DNA from: Paenarthrobacter sp. AR 02
Lineage (GTDB): Bacteria > Actinomycetota > Actinomycetes > Actinomycetales > Micrococcaceae
Length of the DNA: 64,000 bases
NCBI RefSeq assembly: GCF_021538675.1
Contig: NZ_JAJUKH010000011.1
Coordinates: 102,639-166,638 of the forward strand
Direction of reading: 5' to 3'
How positions within the stretch are numbered: position 1 is the first letter of the stretch; every line of letters begins with the position of its first letter. A program made the translations under genes and the position numbers. Shown here one piece after another: positions 52,484-62,209 of this stretch. The notes under the pieces are model-generated. The model did not search any database and was not told the origin of the DNA. It was given only the letters and a program-made list of their open reading frames with translations.

Positions 52484-53458
52484 TTACCGGCGGTGCACTT
52501 CCACTCTAGCACCTTGAACGTCTACAGCCAGCGTCATCACACGCCAACCGACGTCGGGTGTGTTGGACGCCGTGTACGCCTCGATGAATTCAGTAACAAC
52601 CGCGGCTTCTTGTTCGCCATGGGCCAGCACCATCACGGTGGGTCCGGCGCCCGAGACGACAGCTGCATGTCCGGCGGAACGGAGCGCCGCAATGAGGTCC
52701 GCACTGGGACGCATGGCCTGGGCCCGGTAACTCTGGTGAAGGTAGTCTTCGGTGCCCGGCAGCAACAACTCAGGCTGCGCTGTCAGAGCGTGGATGAGCA
52801 GGGCTGCGCGTCCGGAGTTCATGGCTGCCGCGTGATGGCCAACGGATGCAGGAAGCAGTCCGCGGGCAGTTTCCGTGGACAGCTCGTAGTCCGGCACAGC
52901 CACCACGGGGATAACCTCGGGCGCCACATCGGCGCGGGTGCTGCTGTACTGCTCGCTGTCCTGCCATGACAGCGCCAGTCCGCCGAAAATCGCCGGTGCG
53001 ACGTTGTCCGGGTGACCCTCGATCTCACTGGTCAACTGGAGAACCCAGTCGAGGCCCTGCCGGGATTCCTCCGGAACCAAGGCGTTGGCAGCAGTAACTG
53101 CCGCCACAACAGCCGACGCGGACGAACCCAGCCCCCGGCCATGGGGATTGACGTTTTCAGCCGTAATTTTCAGGCCCGAGCGCTGAAAGCCAAGGCGATC
53201 CAGCGCCAGGTCGATCGCCCGCACCACCAAATGGCTGGCATCGCGGGGGAGAGTATCTGCCCCCTCACCGGAGAGCTCGAACTCGAGCTCTCCGGTGCCA
53301 AGGGTTTCAACCGTCAAAGTGTCATAGATGGACAGGGCCAAGCCAAGGCTGTCGTAACCGGGGCCCAGGTTGGCACTCGTACCGGGGACCTTGACGGTCA
53401 GCCGCTGGCCTGCCGCGACGAGTGCACGATCGGTCGCGGTGGGCTGCGTTGATTCCAC
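52484..53458 (-). CDS. thrB: Homoserine kinase
   Basis: This 324-residue GHMP kinase phosphorylates homoserine on the way to threonine. It has VKVPGTSANLGPGYDSLGLAL, the ATP loop HGRGLGSSASAVVAAV, EGHPDNVAPAIFGGLAL and SGAGPTVMVLAHG. It starts two bases behind the thrC stop and closes the hom-thrC-thrB series. Confidence 0.96.
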   Translation of the reverse strand: MESTQPTATDRALVAAGQRLTVKVPGTSANLGPGYDSLGLALSIYDTLTVETLGTGELEFELSGEGADTLPRDASHLVVRAIDLALDRLGFQRSGLKITAENVNPHGRGLGSSASAVVAAVTAANALVPEESRQGLDWVLQLTSEIEGHPDNVAPAIFGGLALSWQDSEQYSSTRADVAPEVIPVVAVPDYELSTETARGLLPASVGHHAAAMNSGRAALLIHALTAQPELLLPGTEDYLHQSYRAQAMRPSADLIAALRSAGHAAVVSGAGPTVMVLAHGEQEAAVVTEFIEAYTASNTPDVGWRVMTLAVDVQGARVEVHRR

Positions 53459-53460
53459 TC

Positions 53461-54564
53461 TTAGTTTTCTTCCAGTCCCAGTTCCGCGGCAACGGTGACG
53501 ACGTCGTTCGGCACCTTGACGGGCTGGACATCACTGCCATCTTCGGTACGAAGTGCCCACTGCGGATCCTTGAGGCCATGTCCGGTGACCGTGATGACGA
53601 TGGTCTTTCCCGAAGGAACCTCGCCGGCCGCGTGCTTCTTGATGAGGCCGGCAACACCAGCGGCTGAGCCGGGCTCGACGAAGACACCCTCCTTGGCGGA
53701 CAACCAACGGTGGGCCGCCAGGATCTCGTCATCGGTGACTGCCTCGATCAGTCCGCCTGATTCGTCACGGGCCGCGACAGCGGTATCCCACGATGCCGGG
53801 TTGCCGATGCGGATGGCAGTGGCGATGGTGTCAGGCTCGGTGATGGGGTGCCCTGCCACGAAGGGCGCGGCACCTGCTGCCTGGAAGCCCCACATGATCG
53901 GGGTCTTGGTGGAGACGGCGGGAAGCGTTCCGTTGGCACTCTCAAACGGTGCGGAGTACTCCTTGTAGCCCTTCCAGTAGGCGCTGATGTTGCCGGCGTT
54001 GCCGACGGGCAGCACGTGGATGTCGGGAGCGTCACCCAGCGAGTCAACAACTTCGAAAGCACCGGTCTTCTGGCCCTGGATACGTGCCGGATTGACGGAG
54101 TTCACCAGGAACACCGGGTAAGCCTCGCCGAGCTTGCGGGCGATGTCCAGGCAGTTGTCGAAGTTGCCATCCACCTGAAGCAAGGTGGCGCCATGCGCGA
54201 TGGCCTGGCTCAGCTTGCCCATGGAAATTTTACCTTCGGGGACAAGCACTGCGCACTTGAGTCCCGCCGCGGTTGCGTAGGCAGCCGCAGAAGCGGAGGT
54301 GTTGCCGGTGGAGGCACAGACAACGGCCTTCGCGCCGGCTTCCACGGCCGCAGTCATGGCCATGGTCATGCCACGGTCCTTGAAGGAACCCGTGGGGTTC
54401 ATGCCCTCCACCTTGAGGTATACCTCGGAGCCCGTGAGCTCGGAGAGCTTCTGCGCGTGGACGAGCGGCGTACCGCCCTCGCCGAGGGTGATGACCTTGG
54501 TGGCTTCCGTTACGGGCAAACGATCAGCGTATTCGCGGATTACTCCGCGCCATTGGTGAGCCAC
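53461..54564 (-). CDS. thrC: Threonine synthase
   Basis: This 367-residue PLP enzyme turns O-phosphohomoserine into threonine. It has VITLGEGGTPLVHAQKL, NPTGSFKDRGMTMAM with the PLP lysine, ASTGNTSASAAAYA for phosphate binding, and PVGNAGNISAYWKGY. The start is a GTG directly behind the hom stop (TAAGTG), with AGAAGGGG inside the end of hom. Confidence 0.96.
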   Translation of the reverse strand: MAHQWRGVIREYADRLPVTEATKVITLGEGGTPLVHAQKLSELTGSEVYLKVEGMNPTGSFKDRGMTMAMTAAVEAGAKAVVCASTGNTSASAAAYATAAGLKCAVLVPEGKISMGKLSQAIAHGATLLQVDGNFDNCLDIARKLGEAYPVFLVNSVNPARIQGQKTGAFEVVDSLGDAPDIHVLPVGNAGNISAYWKGYKEYSAPFESANGTLPAVSTKTPIMWGFQAAGAAPFVAGHPITEPDTIATAIRIGNPASWDTAVAARDESGGLIEAVTDDEILAAHRWLSAKEGVFVEPGSAAGVAGLIKKHAAGEVPSGKTIVITVTGHGLKDPQWALRTEDGSDVQPVKVPNDVVTVAAELGLEEN

Positions 54565-55881
54565 TTAGACCCCTTCTACCCGCAGTACGGATGTCACAGA
54601 ATTGATGACGTCAAGGCCCTTCACGGCCTCGACGGTTGCTGCGAGTGCAGCTTCGGATGCACGGTGCGTCACGATTTTCAGCTCCGCCGACTCGACCTTG
54701 GAGGCAGCGTCGCGGTGGATTGTCTGGCGCATTGTCTCGATGGACACGGCGTGCTCGGCAAAGATGTGCGCGATGCGGGCCAGGACGCCGGCCTGGTCGG
54801 CGACGTCCAGGCCAATGTAGTAGCTCGTGTTGGATGCATCGACGGGCAGCGCAGGGACATGGCCTGTGGTGGTTTCCGTACGACCCGGACCGCCCAGCAC
54901 GAGTCGGCGGGCCGCGGAGACCAGATCGCCCAAAACGGCAGATGCTGTGGGGGTACCCCCCGCACCCTGGCCGTAGAACATCAGTTCCCCAGCGTTTTCG
55001 GCCTCAATGAACACCGCGTTGAAGGCACCGCGTACTGCAGCCAGCGGGTGCTCGCGGGGCAGGAGGGTGGGGTGGACCCGCACCGAAATGCCGCTGCCGT
55101 TATCCGAAGATTCGATCTTTTCGGCAATGGCGAGCAACTTGATGACAAAGCCCGCTTCCTTGGCCGAAGCGATGTCCGCAGCGCTGACCTTCGTGATGCC
55201 TTCGCAGTAGACGTCGTCCAGGGAGAAGCGCGTGTGGAAGGAAAGGGACGCGAGGATGGCAGCCTTGGCCGCGGCGTCGTGTCCTTCGATGTCGGCAGTA
55301 GGATCCGCTTCTGCGTACCCGAGCCGCTGGGCTTCGGCGAGGGCGTCAGCGAACTGTGCGCCTGTGGTGTCCATCTGGTCGAGGATGAAGTTGGTGGTGC
55401 CATTGACGATGCCCAGGACACGGGTGATGCGGTCGCCTGACAGGCTGTCGCGGATGGGACGCAGGATGGGAATCGCTCCCGCAACGGCCGCTTCATACGA
55501 GAGCTGGACGCCTGCCTTGTCAGCCTCTTCATAAAGAGTGGGGCCGTCCTGGGCGAGCAATGCCTTGTTGCCGGTAACCACGCAGGCACCGTTCTGGATG
55601 GCCGTCAGGATCAAGGAGCGGGCGGGCTCGATGCCGCCCATGAGCTCGATGACGAGGTCCGCATCCTTGACCAGGGTGTCGGCATCGGTAGTGAACAGTT
55701 CGCGGGGCAGCTCGACGTCGCGGGGTGCATCGATGGTGCGCACGGCAATGCCCGAAAGTTCCAGACGGGCTCCGGTGCGGGCAGCCAAAGCTTCGGCGTC
55801 GTCAATCAGAATCCGCGCAACCTGGGCCCCAACGTTGCCACAGCCCAGCAGGGCCACCTTCAAGGTTTGCACTTCAGACAT
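54565..55881 (-). CDS. hom: Homoserine dehydrogenase
   Basis: This 438-residue enzyme reduces aspartate semialdehyde to homoserine. It has the Rossmann motif VALLGCGNVGAQVARIL, VVTGNKALLAQDGPTLYEEA, YEAAVAGAIPILRPIRDSL with the catalytic region, and GTTNFILDQM. A C-terminal ACT domain (YYIGLDVADQAGVLARIAHIF) probably senses threonine. It overlaps lysA by eight bases. Confidence 0.96.
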   Translation of the reverse strand: MSEVQTLKVALLGCGNVGAQVARILIDDAEALAARTGARLELSGIAVRTIDAPRDVELPRELFTTDADTLVKDADLVIELMGGIEPARSLILTAIQNGACVVTGNKALLAQDGPTLYEEADKAGVQLSYEAAVAGAIPILRPIRDSLSGDRITRVLGIVNGTTNFILDQMDTTGAQFADALAEAQRLGYAEADPTADIEGHDAAAKAAILASLSFHTRFSLDDVYCEGITKVSAADIASAKEAGFVIKLLAIAEKIESSDNGSGISVRVHPTLLPREHPLAAVRGAFNAVFIEAENAGELMFYGQGAGGTPTASAVLGDLVSAARRLVLGGPGRTETTTGHVPALPVDASNTSYYIGLDVADQAGVLARIAHIFAEHAVSIETMRQTIHRDAASKVESAELKIVTHRASEAALAATVEAVKGLDVINSVTSVLRVEGV

Positions 55882-57346
55882 TCGCCACTCCCATGTCGCG
55901 GTTCAAGAGATCTTCTTCGGTTTCCCCGCGGACAATCAGCCGGGCGGCTCCGTCGCGTACAGCGACAACGCCAGGCCGGGCCAGGTAGTTGTAGTTGCTG
56001 GAGAGGGCCCAGCAGTAGGCGCCGGTACCCGGTACTGCGAGCAAATCACCGGCTGCCACATCCGCGGGCAGATATACATCTCTAACAACTATGTCGCCGC
56101 TCTCGCAATGTTTGCCCACTACGCGGGACAGCTGCGGAACGGCCGTGGAGTCGCGTGAAGCCAAAATTGCCGAATAATCCGCGTCGTACAGCACCGGACG
56201 GGCGTTGTCGCTCATCCCGCCGTCCACCGACACATAGCGCCGCGGATACGTAACGTTCTTGTCCTCCGTTTCGCTCTCCGGGACGTCGACGCGGACCGTT
56301 TTGAGCGTGCCAACCTCGTAGAGGGTGAAGGTGCTGCTCCCTACGATCGCGCGGCCTGGTTCGATGGAGATCCGGGGGGCGGTGATGCCCAGTGCGGCAC
56401 ACGTGGAACGAACGACGTCGGCCATGGCCTGCGCGATCTCGGCAGGCGGCCGGGGAGTGTCCACCGGCGTGTAGGCGATGCCGTAACCGCCGCCGAGGTC
56501 CAGCTCGGGAAGGTTGATGGAGTATTTCGCCTGCATGGCAGCAAGGAATCCCAGGAGTTTCTCCGCTGCCAAGGCAAAGCCGTCAGGCTCGAAAATCTGT
56601 GAGCCGATATGGCAGTGCAGGCCCAGCAGCTCGATGCTGTCGTAGGCGGTGGCCGCAGCGACTGCCTCTTCTGCTGCCGAGAGCCCGGCTTCGTCGGTGG
56701 AATCGCCTGCCATCGAGAGGCCGAACTTCTGGTCCTCGTGGGCCGTGGCGATGAATTCGTGGGTGTGGGCGTGAACGCCAGGGGTCAGCCGCAACATGAC
56801 TTTGGCTGTTTCGCCCCGGCTGGAGGCGATCTTTGCCACCCGTTCCAGTTCGTCGAGGCTGTCCACCACGATCCGGCCAAGGGACATATCCAAGGCACGG
56901 TTGATTTCCGCGTCGGATTTGTTGTTGCCGTGCAGGCCAAGGTTGGCACCCGGGATCCCCGCACGTGCAGCAACCGCAAGTTCACCGCCGGAGCAGGTGT
57001 CCAGGCGGAGGCCCTCGTCGGCCACCCAGCTGGCCACTGCGGTGCACAGGAAGGACTTACCTGCGTAGTAGACGTCCACTCCCCCGCAGATGTCCGCGAA
57101 GGCTTCGTCGAACGCGTCCTTGAACGCCCGGGCGCGGGACCGGAAGTCCGACTCGCTCATGACAAAGAGCGGCGTTCCGTATTGTTCCTTCAGCTCACTG
57201 ACAGTAATGCCGTCAATGGCGACCTCACCGGCGTCGTTCTTCTCAACGCCGGCGGCCCACATGGGCGACTGCAGGGCGTTGAGGTTCTCGGGAACTGCCA
57301 GCCAATCAGGAGCGAGCGGAGAAGCATGTGCTGCGTTGGTGTTCAT
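55874..57346 (-). CDS. lysA: Diaminopimelate decarboxylase
   Basis: This 490-residue PLP enzyme makes lysine from meso-diaminopimelate. It has VYYAGKSFLC with the PLP lysine, DTCSGGELAVA, LLGLHCHIGSQIFEP, ELDLGGGYGIAYTP, SIEPGRAIVG and VPGTGAYCWALSSNYN. It sits between argS and hom, as in mycobacteria (Rv1292-Rv1294), three bases behind argS. Confidence 0.96.
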   Translation of the reverse strand: MNTNAAHASPLAPDWLAVPENLNALQSPMWAAGVEKNDAGEVAIDGITVSELKEQYGTPLFVMSESDFRSRARAFKDAFDEAFADICGGVDVYYAGKSFLCTAVASWVADEGLRLDTCSGGELAVAARAGIPGANLGLHGNNKSDAEINRALDMSLGRIVVDSLDELERVAKIASSRGETAKVMLRLTPGVHAHTHEFIATAHEDQKFGLSMAGDSTDEAGLSAAEEAVAAATAYDSIELLGLHCHIGSQIFEPDGFALAAEKLLGFLAAMQAKYSINLPELDLGGGYGIAYTPVDTPRPPAEIAQAMADVVRSTCAALGITAPRISIEPGRAIVGSSTFTLYEVGTLKTVRVDVPESETEDKNVTYPRRYVSVDGGMSDNARPVLYDADYSAILASRDSTAVPQLSRVVGKHCESGDIVVRDVYLPADVAAGDLLAVPGTGAYCWALSSNYNYLARPGVVAVRDGAARLIVRGETEEDLLNRDMGVANV

Positions 57347-57349
57347 GGC

Positions 57350-58999
57350 CTACATCCGTTCCGGCGCTGACACGCCCAGCAGTTCGAGTCCGTTGGCCAG
57401 CACCTGGCTGGTGGCGTCGTTCAGCCACAGGCGGGTGCGGTTGACGTCCTGGACGGGTTCCTCACCCTGGGGCGAGACACGGCAGGCGTCGTACCAACGG
57501 TGGTAGGCACCGGCGATGACCTCAAGGTGGCGGGCCACCCGGTGGGGTTCCCGCAGCTCGGCAGCTTTGGCAACGATGGACGGGTAGCTGCCCAAATAGG
57601 AGAGCAACTCGTTTTCCGTGGGGTGATCCAGCAGCGACGCATCGAAGACTGAACGGTCCACGCCGGCCTCTTCGGCGTTCCGTGCAGTGCCGCGGGAACG
57701 GGCATGCGCGTACTGCACGTAGAACACAGGGTTCTCGTTGCTGTGCTTTTTCAACAGTTCCGGGTCCAGGGTCAGCGGGGAATCTGCGGGGAAGCGGGCC
57801 AACGAGTAACGGACAGCGTCCTTGCCGAGCCAGGAAATGAGGTCCTTGAGCTCGATGATGTTGCCCGCGCGCTTGGACAGCTTGGCACCGTTGACCGACA
57901 CCAGCTGACCGATCAGGACCTCAATGTTGACCTCGGGATCGTCACCGGCACACGCGGCAATGGCCTTCAGGCGGTTGATGTAGCCGTGGTGGTCCGCGCC
58001 GAGGAGGTAGATCTTCTCAGTGAATCCGCGGTCCTTCTTGGACAAGTAATAGGCGGCATCCGCTGCAAAGTAGGTCGGTTCGCCGTTTGCACGGATCATG
58101 ACGCGGTCTTTATCGTCGCCGAAGTCGGTAGTGCGCAACCAGACAGCACCGCCGTCGTCGAACACGTGGCCCTGCTCGCGGAGGCGGGCGACGGCAGATT
58201 CGATCGCACCGGCGTCGTGCAGTTCCTTCTCGGAGAAGAAGACATCAAACTCCACGCCAAATCCGGCCAGCGTGGCCTTGATGTCAGCCATCTGGGCCTC
58301 GTAGGCTGCCGCACGGATGACCGGCAGCGCTGCCTCGTCCGTCAGTTCGCGGACATCCGGGTGGGCCTTCAGGACTTCGTCGCCGAGTTCCCGGATGTAC
58401 TCGCCCGGGTACCCGCCTTCGGGGACTCCCCGTCCATGCAGCCGCGACAGCACGGAGTTGGCGAAGACGTTCATCTGCGAACCGGCGTCGTTGATGTAGT
58501 ACTCAGCGGTGACGTCGGCGCCCGAAGCACGCAGGACGCGGGCAATCGAATCACCCAGGGCAGCCCAGCGCGTGTGCCCGATGTGCAGCGGACCGGTGGG
58601 GTTGGCGGAAACGAATTCCATGTTGACCACGCGGCCAGCGAGGGCCTGGTTTGTACCGTAGCTGGAACCGGCTTCGACAATGGCCTTGGCCAAGGCGCCG
58701 GCTGCAGCAGCATCGACTGTGATGTTCAGGAAGCCGGGACCGGCGATATCCACGCCCGTGACACCGGGAATGGCCTGCAGCCGGTTACTGAGGATTCCGG
58801 CGAATTCGCGGGGATTCATGCCTGCTTGCTTGGACAACTGCAAGGCAATATTGGTGGCCCAGTCTCCGTGGTCCCGGTTCTTGGGTCGCTCCACGCGCAC
58901 GGCGTCTGGCACGGACGTTTCCGTCAACGCGATTTCGCCGGCAGAGACGGCGTCCTTGAGGCAGGCGGATATGGCAGCAGAGAGTTCTTCGGGAGTCAC
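57350..58999 (-). CDS. argS: Arginine--tRNA ligase
   Basis: This 549-residue class I synthetase has NPTGPLHIGHTRWAALGDS with HIGH, GAKLSKRAGN in place of KMSKS, the N-terminal Add domain, and a C-terminal DALR anticodon domain ending ANGLELLGVSAPERM. It starts at a GTG with TAGGCT six bases ahead, so the long argS-lysA-hom-thrC-thrB mRNA may be leaderless. A tRNA-Arg gene lies 3 kb away. Confidence 0.96.
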   Translation of the reverse strand: MTPEELSAAISACLKDAVSAGEIALTETSVPDAVRVERPKNRDHGDWATNIALQLSKQAGMNPREFAGILSNRLQAIPGVTGVDIAGPGFLNITVDAAAAGALAKAIVEAGSSYGTNQALAGRVVNMEFVSANPTGPLHIGHTRWAALGDSIARVLRASGADVTAEYYINDAGSQMNVFANSVLSRLHGRGVPEGGYPGEYIRELGDEVLKAHPDVRELTDEAALPVIRAAAYEAQMADIKATLAGFGVEFDVFFSEKELHDAGAIESAVARLREQGHVFDDGGAVWLRTTDFGDDKDRVMIRANGEPTYFAADAAYYLSKKDRGFTEKIYLLGADHHGYINRLKAIAACAGDDPEVNIEVLIGQLVSVNGAKLSKRAGNIIELKDLISWLGKDAVRYSLARFPADSPLTLDPELLKKHSNENPVFYVQYAHARSRGTARNAEEAGVDRSVFDASLLDHPTENELLSYLGSYPSIVAKAAELREPHRVARHLEVIAGAYHRWYDACRVSPQGEEPVQDVNRTRLWLNDATSQVLANGLELLGVSAPERM

Positions 59000-59011
59000 G
59001 GATCTAGCCTA
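59000..59011 (-). promoter_or_regulatory. -10 element, leaderless argS promoter
   Basis: On the minus strand, TAGGCT (59011-59006) is followed by AGATCC and the GTG at 58999. Confidence 0.55.
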
Positions 59012-59112
59012 CCGGGGGCCCGCAAAGTCGCGGAATTGAGGCTGCCGTATGTGGATACTTTTGACACAGCCCCTGCACAGGCCTGGCTGGCGGCCGGCAC
59101 AGCCTGAACCAT

Positions 59113-59151
59113 TAGGCTCATTTCAACGTTATGAACACGTAAGGGGACGGC
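59113..59151 (+). promoter_or_regulatory. Promoter -10 and leader of the flavin electron-transfer operon
   Basis: TAGGCT (59113-59118) would start an mRNA near 59125. The resulting leader of about 27 bases holds AAGGGG (59141-59146) just before the ATG at 59152. Confidence 0.45.
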
Positions 59152-59721
59152 ATGAGCGGCCACCCCGGACAGGCAAGGACTTTGCAGTCATTGCCCCTAA
59201 TGCAAACCGGTCCCGTCGAACGCCCAGTTGAAACGAGCAGAACCATGACTACGCCACTCCGCAAGAGCCTCTACGTTGGATTTGCCGGCCTCTCCATCAT
59301 CGGGACGGCTGCGGCCTGCGCCCCCAAGGCCGAATCGCCGGCCGTGGAGACTCCCGCTGCCCAGAACGGTGGCCAGGTCTCCACCACCGCTCCCTCGTCC
59401 CAGGGATCCGCAGCCAACGGGGCATCCGGTTACAAGGACGGCACCTACAGCGCTGACGGCACCTACACCTCGCCCAACGGCCAGGAAACGGTAGGCGTAG
59501 AGCTGACGTTGGCTGCGGATAAGGTCACTGCGGTCAACATCACAACCCATCCCTCCAATCCGAACACCAAGAAGTTCCAAGGCGAATTTGCCAGTGGCAT
59601 CGCAGCCCAGATTGTCGGCAAGGACATCGATGAGCTGAACGTCTCGAAAGTGGCTGGCTCCTCGCTGACGTCCGGCGGTTTCAACGATGCCGTGCAACAG
59701 ATCAAGTCCCAGGCCAAGTAG
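59152..59721 (+). CDS. FMN-binding domain protein, probable lipoprotein
   Basis: This exported protein carries covalently bound FMN. A hydrophobic segment, LYVGFAGLSIIGTAAAC, ends at a cysteine that may be lipidated. A Ser/Thr/Ala-rich linker is followed by the FMN-bind domain (YKDGTYSADGTYTSPNGQETVGVELTLAADKVTAV). The Thr in AGSSLTSGGFNDAV is the expected flavin attachment site. The ATG at 59152 has AAGGGG upstream, while the one at 59245 gives a more usual signal peptide; the true start is open. It heads an operon with ApbE, the flavin transferase. Confidence 0.85.
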   Translation: MSGHPGQARTLQSLPLMQTGPVERPVETSRTMTTPLRKSLYVGFAGLSIIGTAAACAPKAESPAVETPAAQNGGQVSTTAPSSQGSAANGASGYKDGTYSADGTYTSPNGQETVGVELTLAADKVTAVNITTHPSNPNTKKFQGEFASGIAAQIVGKDIDELNVSKVAGSSLTSGGFNDAVQQIKSQAK

Positions 59722-59726
59722 CAGCC

Positions 59727-60599
59727 ATGCCGCACCCTGGCTGGAGCCTGTTCGACTTCGAGGGGATCGGTACACGGTGGGAAATTTCGACGCCGGACAC
59801 CCTGGGTGCTGGGCTCCGGGGCCAACTGCTTGACACCGTGTCCGCGTACGACAAGGCGTGGTCGCGGTTCCGGCCGGACTCATTGGTGGCGACCGTGTCA
59901 CGGGACCCCGGCCGCATCACCCTTCCGGACCACGCACCTGCCCTGCAAAAGATCTATGCGGCCCTGTACCGGCTCAGCGGTGGAAGGATGACGCCACTGA
60001 TCGGCAGCAGCCTCGAGCATCTCGGCTACGACGCAAACTACGCCCTGGCCAGCCCGGGCAGCCCGGAGGCGCCACCCCCGTGGGAAGGCACCCTTGAGTG
60101 GACAGGCAGGGAGCTGATGGTTACCAAAGCGGTGGTCCTGGATATCGGCGCCGCCGGGAAAGGCCAGTTGGTTGATCTTCTGGGCGACGTCCTGCGGGCT
60201 GCCGGACACACCGATTTCCTGGTGGACGGCAGCGGCGACATGCTGCATTCCGGTACGCATCCGGTCGTCGTCGCGTTGGAACACCCGTACAACCCGAAGC
60301 AGGCCATTGGCACCGTGGAACTGGCCAACTCCGCGCTGTGTGCCTCGGCATCCAACCGGCGAGCCTGGGGCGATGGGCTGCACCATGTACTCGATGGCGC
60401 CACCGGCCAGCCCATCGAAACCACTGTTGCGACCTGGACCATGGCTGCGAGCGCCTTGGAGGCCGATGCGCTGGCCACGGCATTGTTCATGATGGATCCG
60501 GGGCCGTTGGAGGATGAGTTCGAGTTCTCGTGGCTCAAGGTGTCATCGGCTGGTGGTGCCACGTATTCCGCGGCATTTGAGGGGAGACTGTTTTCATGA
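59727..60599 (+). CDS. apbE: FAD:protein FMN transferase (ApbE)
   Basis: This 290-residue enzyme moves FMN from FAD to a threonine of target proteins. Motifs are MTPLIGSSLEHLGY, VLDIGAAGKGQLVDLL, FLVDGSGDMLHSG, and HHVLDGATGQPIETTVATW with the metal-binding and catalytic residues. There is no clear signal peptide, so it may modify its targets on the inner side or at export. It is five bases behind the FMN-binding gene and overlaps the next gene by four bases. Its likely targets are these two neighbours. Confidence 0.92.
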   Translation: MPHPGWSLFDFEGIGTRWEISTPDTLGAGLRGQLLDTVSAYDKAWSRFRPDSLVATVSRDPGRITLPDHAPALQKIYAALYRLSGGRMTPLIGSSLEHLGYDANYALASPGSPEAPPPWEGTLEWTGRELMVTKAVVLDIGAAGKGQLVDLLGDVLRAAGHTDFLVDGSGDMLHSGTHPVVVALEHPYNPKQAIGTVELANSALCASASNRRAWGDGLHHVLDGATGQPIETTVATWTMAASALEADALATALFMMDPGPLEDEFEFSWLKVSSAGGATYSAAFEGRLFS

Positions 60600-62101
60600 T
60601 TGCCGTTAAGTCCCGTCTGGATACCTGGCTGGGCCGCTTCACGATGTACCGCCTGATTCTCTGGGTCCTTGCCATCCTGGTGGCCTACAGCATGGTTCTC
60701 GACGTGCTGGGTTGGCTGACGTTCGGTATCCCGGAGATGCTGGTGCACCTGGCGCTCTGCGTTGGCTTGACGTACTTGTCGAGCCGCTTGCTGGCCCTGG
60801 TGTTCCGGGTCAGGCCGCACTCGGAGTCTTCGCTCATTACGGGGCTGCTGCTCTACTTCCTGTTCTGGCCGGCGTTCGGGGCGGCTGACATGGCCGGCGT
60901 GGCACTGGCCTGCGTGTTGGCGAGCGTTTCCAAGTACGCGCTGGCGTTCCGTGGCCGGCACATCTTCAACCCGGCCGCGGCCGGGGCTTTCCTGACTGGC
61001 CTGACGGGCCTGAACATTGCGACCTGGTGGGCTGCGACACCGGCGATGCTGTGGCTGCTGGTGCCCGGGGTGCTGGTTGTCCTTTACCGCACCCGGAAGA
61101 TGCTCATGGCAGCGGTGTTCATGGTAACCGCCACCGGCATCATCACCACCGAACTCCTGAACCGGGGCATGACGTTCGGACAGGCCCTGTGGCAGCCCCT
61201 GGCCCAGCGTCCTTTGCTCTTTTTTGTCGGCTTCATGCTTTCCGAGCCGCTCACCCTGCCTCCCCGGCGCTGGCAGCAGTTGGCGCTTGCCGCCGTCGTG
61301 GGTGTTGTCTTCGCTGTCCCCTATAACCTCGGATTCGTCGCCAATTCTCCGGAACTGGCGCTGCTGCTTGGCAACCTGATTGCGTTCTTCCTGGGCCAGC
61401 GGGGCGGTGTCGAGCTGGTCTTCAAGGGCTCCCGGCCTTTGACACCTGGAAGCACGGAGTTCAGGTTCGAACCACAGCGTCCTGTCAGGTTCGCGGCCGG
61501 GCAGTTCATGGAGTTGAACCTGCCGCATTCCGGCTCCGATGGGAAGGGCCGCCGTCGTGTCTTCAGCATGACCAACCCGCCCGGTGCGGCGGAGGTGACG
61601 TTCGGAGTCGGCACGGCAGAGCCGCTGTCCACTGCCAAGAGGGCATTGTTGGCGCTCCACCCCGGGGATACCGTCTCGGCCACCGCGGTGGGCGGTGATT
61701 TCCTGCTCCCGCACGACGCCGGCAAACCAGTCCTGCTGATAGCGGCAGGAATCGGCATCACGCCTTTCCTGTCGCAGCTGGCGTCCGACTCCCGCGGGAG
61801 TCGGGACACGGTGGTGCTGTACCTCGCCAAAAGCCGCACCGAGCTGGCCGGAACAGACGAGTTGGAAGCCTCAGGGGCGAAAGTCATTGCCCGGCTCGCG
61901 GACGGTTCCACTCCCCCGGCCTTCATGCACGACGCCGGAACGTCGCGGATCGATGCAGGGCGCCTGAAGGAGTTGGTGCCGGATATTGCCGAACGTGAGG
62001 TGTTTGTCTCCGGTTCGCCCTCCAGCGTGGACTCCTTGCGGGCGGCAGCCCGAGGCGCAGGTGCACGACGGGTTCATGTGGACTCTTTCGCGGGGTACTG
62101 A
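60596..62101 (+). CDS. NqrB/RnfD-like membrane domain fused to a flavin/NAD reductase
   Basis: This 501-residue protein starts with about ten helices of the NqrB/RnfD type (LITGLLLYFLFWPAFG, YALAFRGRHIFNPAAAGAFL). From about residue 276 a ferredoxin-reductase-like domain follows: VRFAAGQFMELNLP, RRRVFSMTNPPG (FAD), and LLIAAGIGITPFLSQL (NAD). It ends at RRVHVDSFAGY. The fusion should take electrons from NAD(P)H and pass them across the membrane, most likely to the FMN-binding protein of the same operon. I see no clear S/T-GAT flavinylation site within the membrane part. Confidence 0.87.
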   Translation: MIAVKSRLDTWLGRFTMYRLILWVLAILVAYSMVLDVLGWLTFGIPEMLVHLALCVGLTYLSSRLLALVFRVRPHSESSLITGLLLYFLFWPAFGAADMAGVALACVLASVSKYALAFRGRHIFNPAAAGAFLTGLTGLNIATWWAATPAMLWLLVPGVLVVLYRTRKMLMAAVFMVTATGIITTELLNRGMTFGQALWQPLAQRPLLFFVGFMLSEPLTLPPRRWQQLALAAVVGVVFAVPYNLGFVANSPELALLLGNLIAFFLGQRGGVELVFKGSRPLTPGSTEFRFEPQRPVRFAAGQFMELNLPHSGSDGKGRRRVFSMTNPPGAAEVTFGVGTAEPLSTAKRALLALHPGDTVSATAVGGDFLLPHDAGKPVLLIAAGIGITPFLSQLASDSRGSRDTVVLYLAKSRTELAGTDELEASGAKVIARLADGSTPPAFMHDAGTSRIDAGRLKELVPDIAEREVFVSGSPSSVDSLRAAARGAGARRVHVDSFAGY

Positions 62102-62209
62102 GCAACCTGCCGAACAACCTGCTGAAGGAAGTGTGTTGCAGTTTTCCTTTGCGGCTCAGTGGCTGCTAAGCTCTAGGACGTCCCACCGGCAACGGAGGGA
62201 TCCCTGGAT

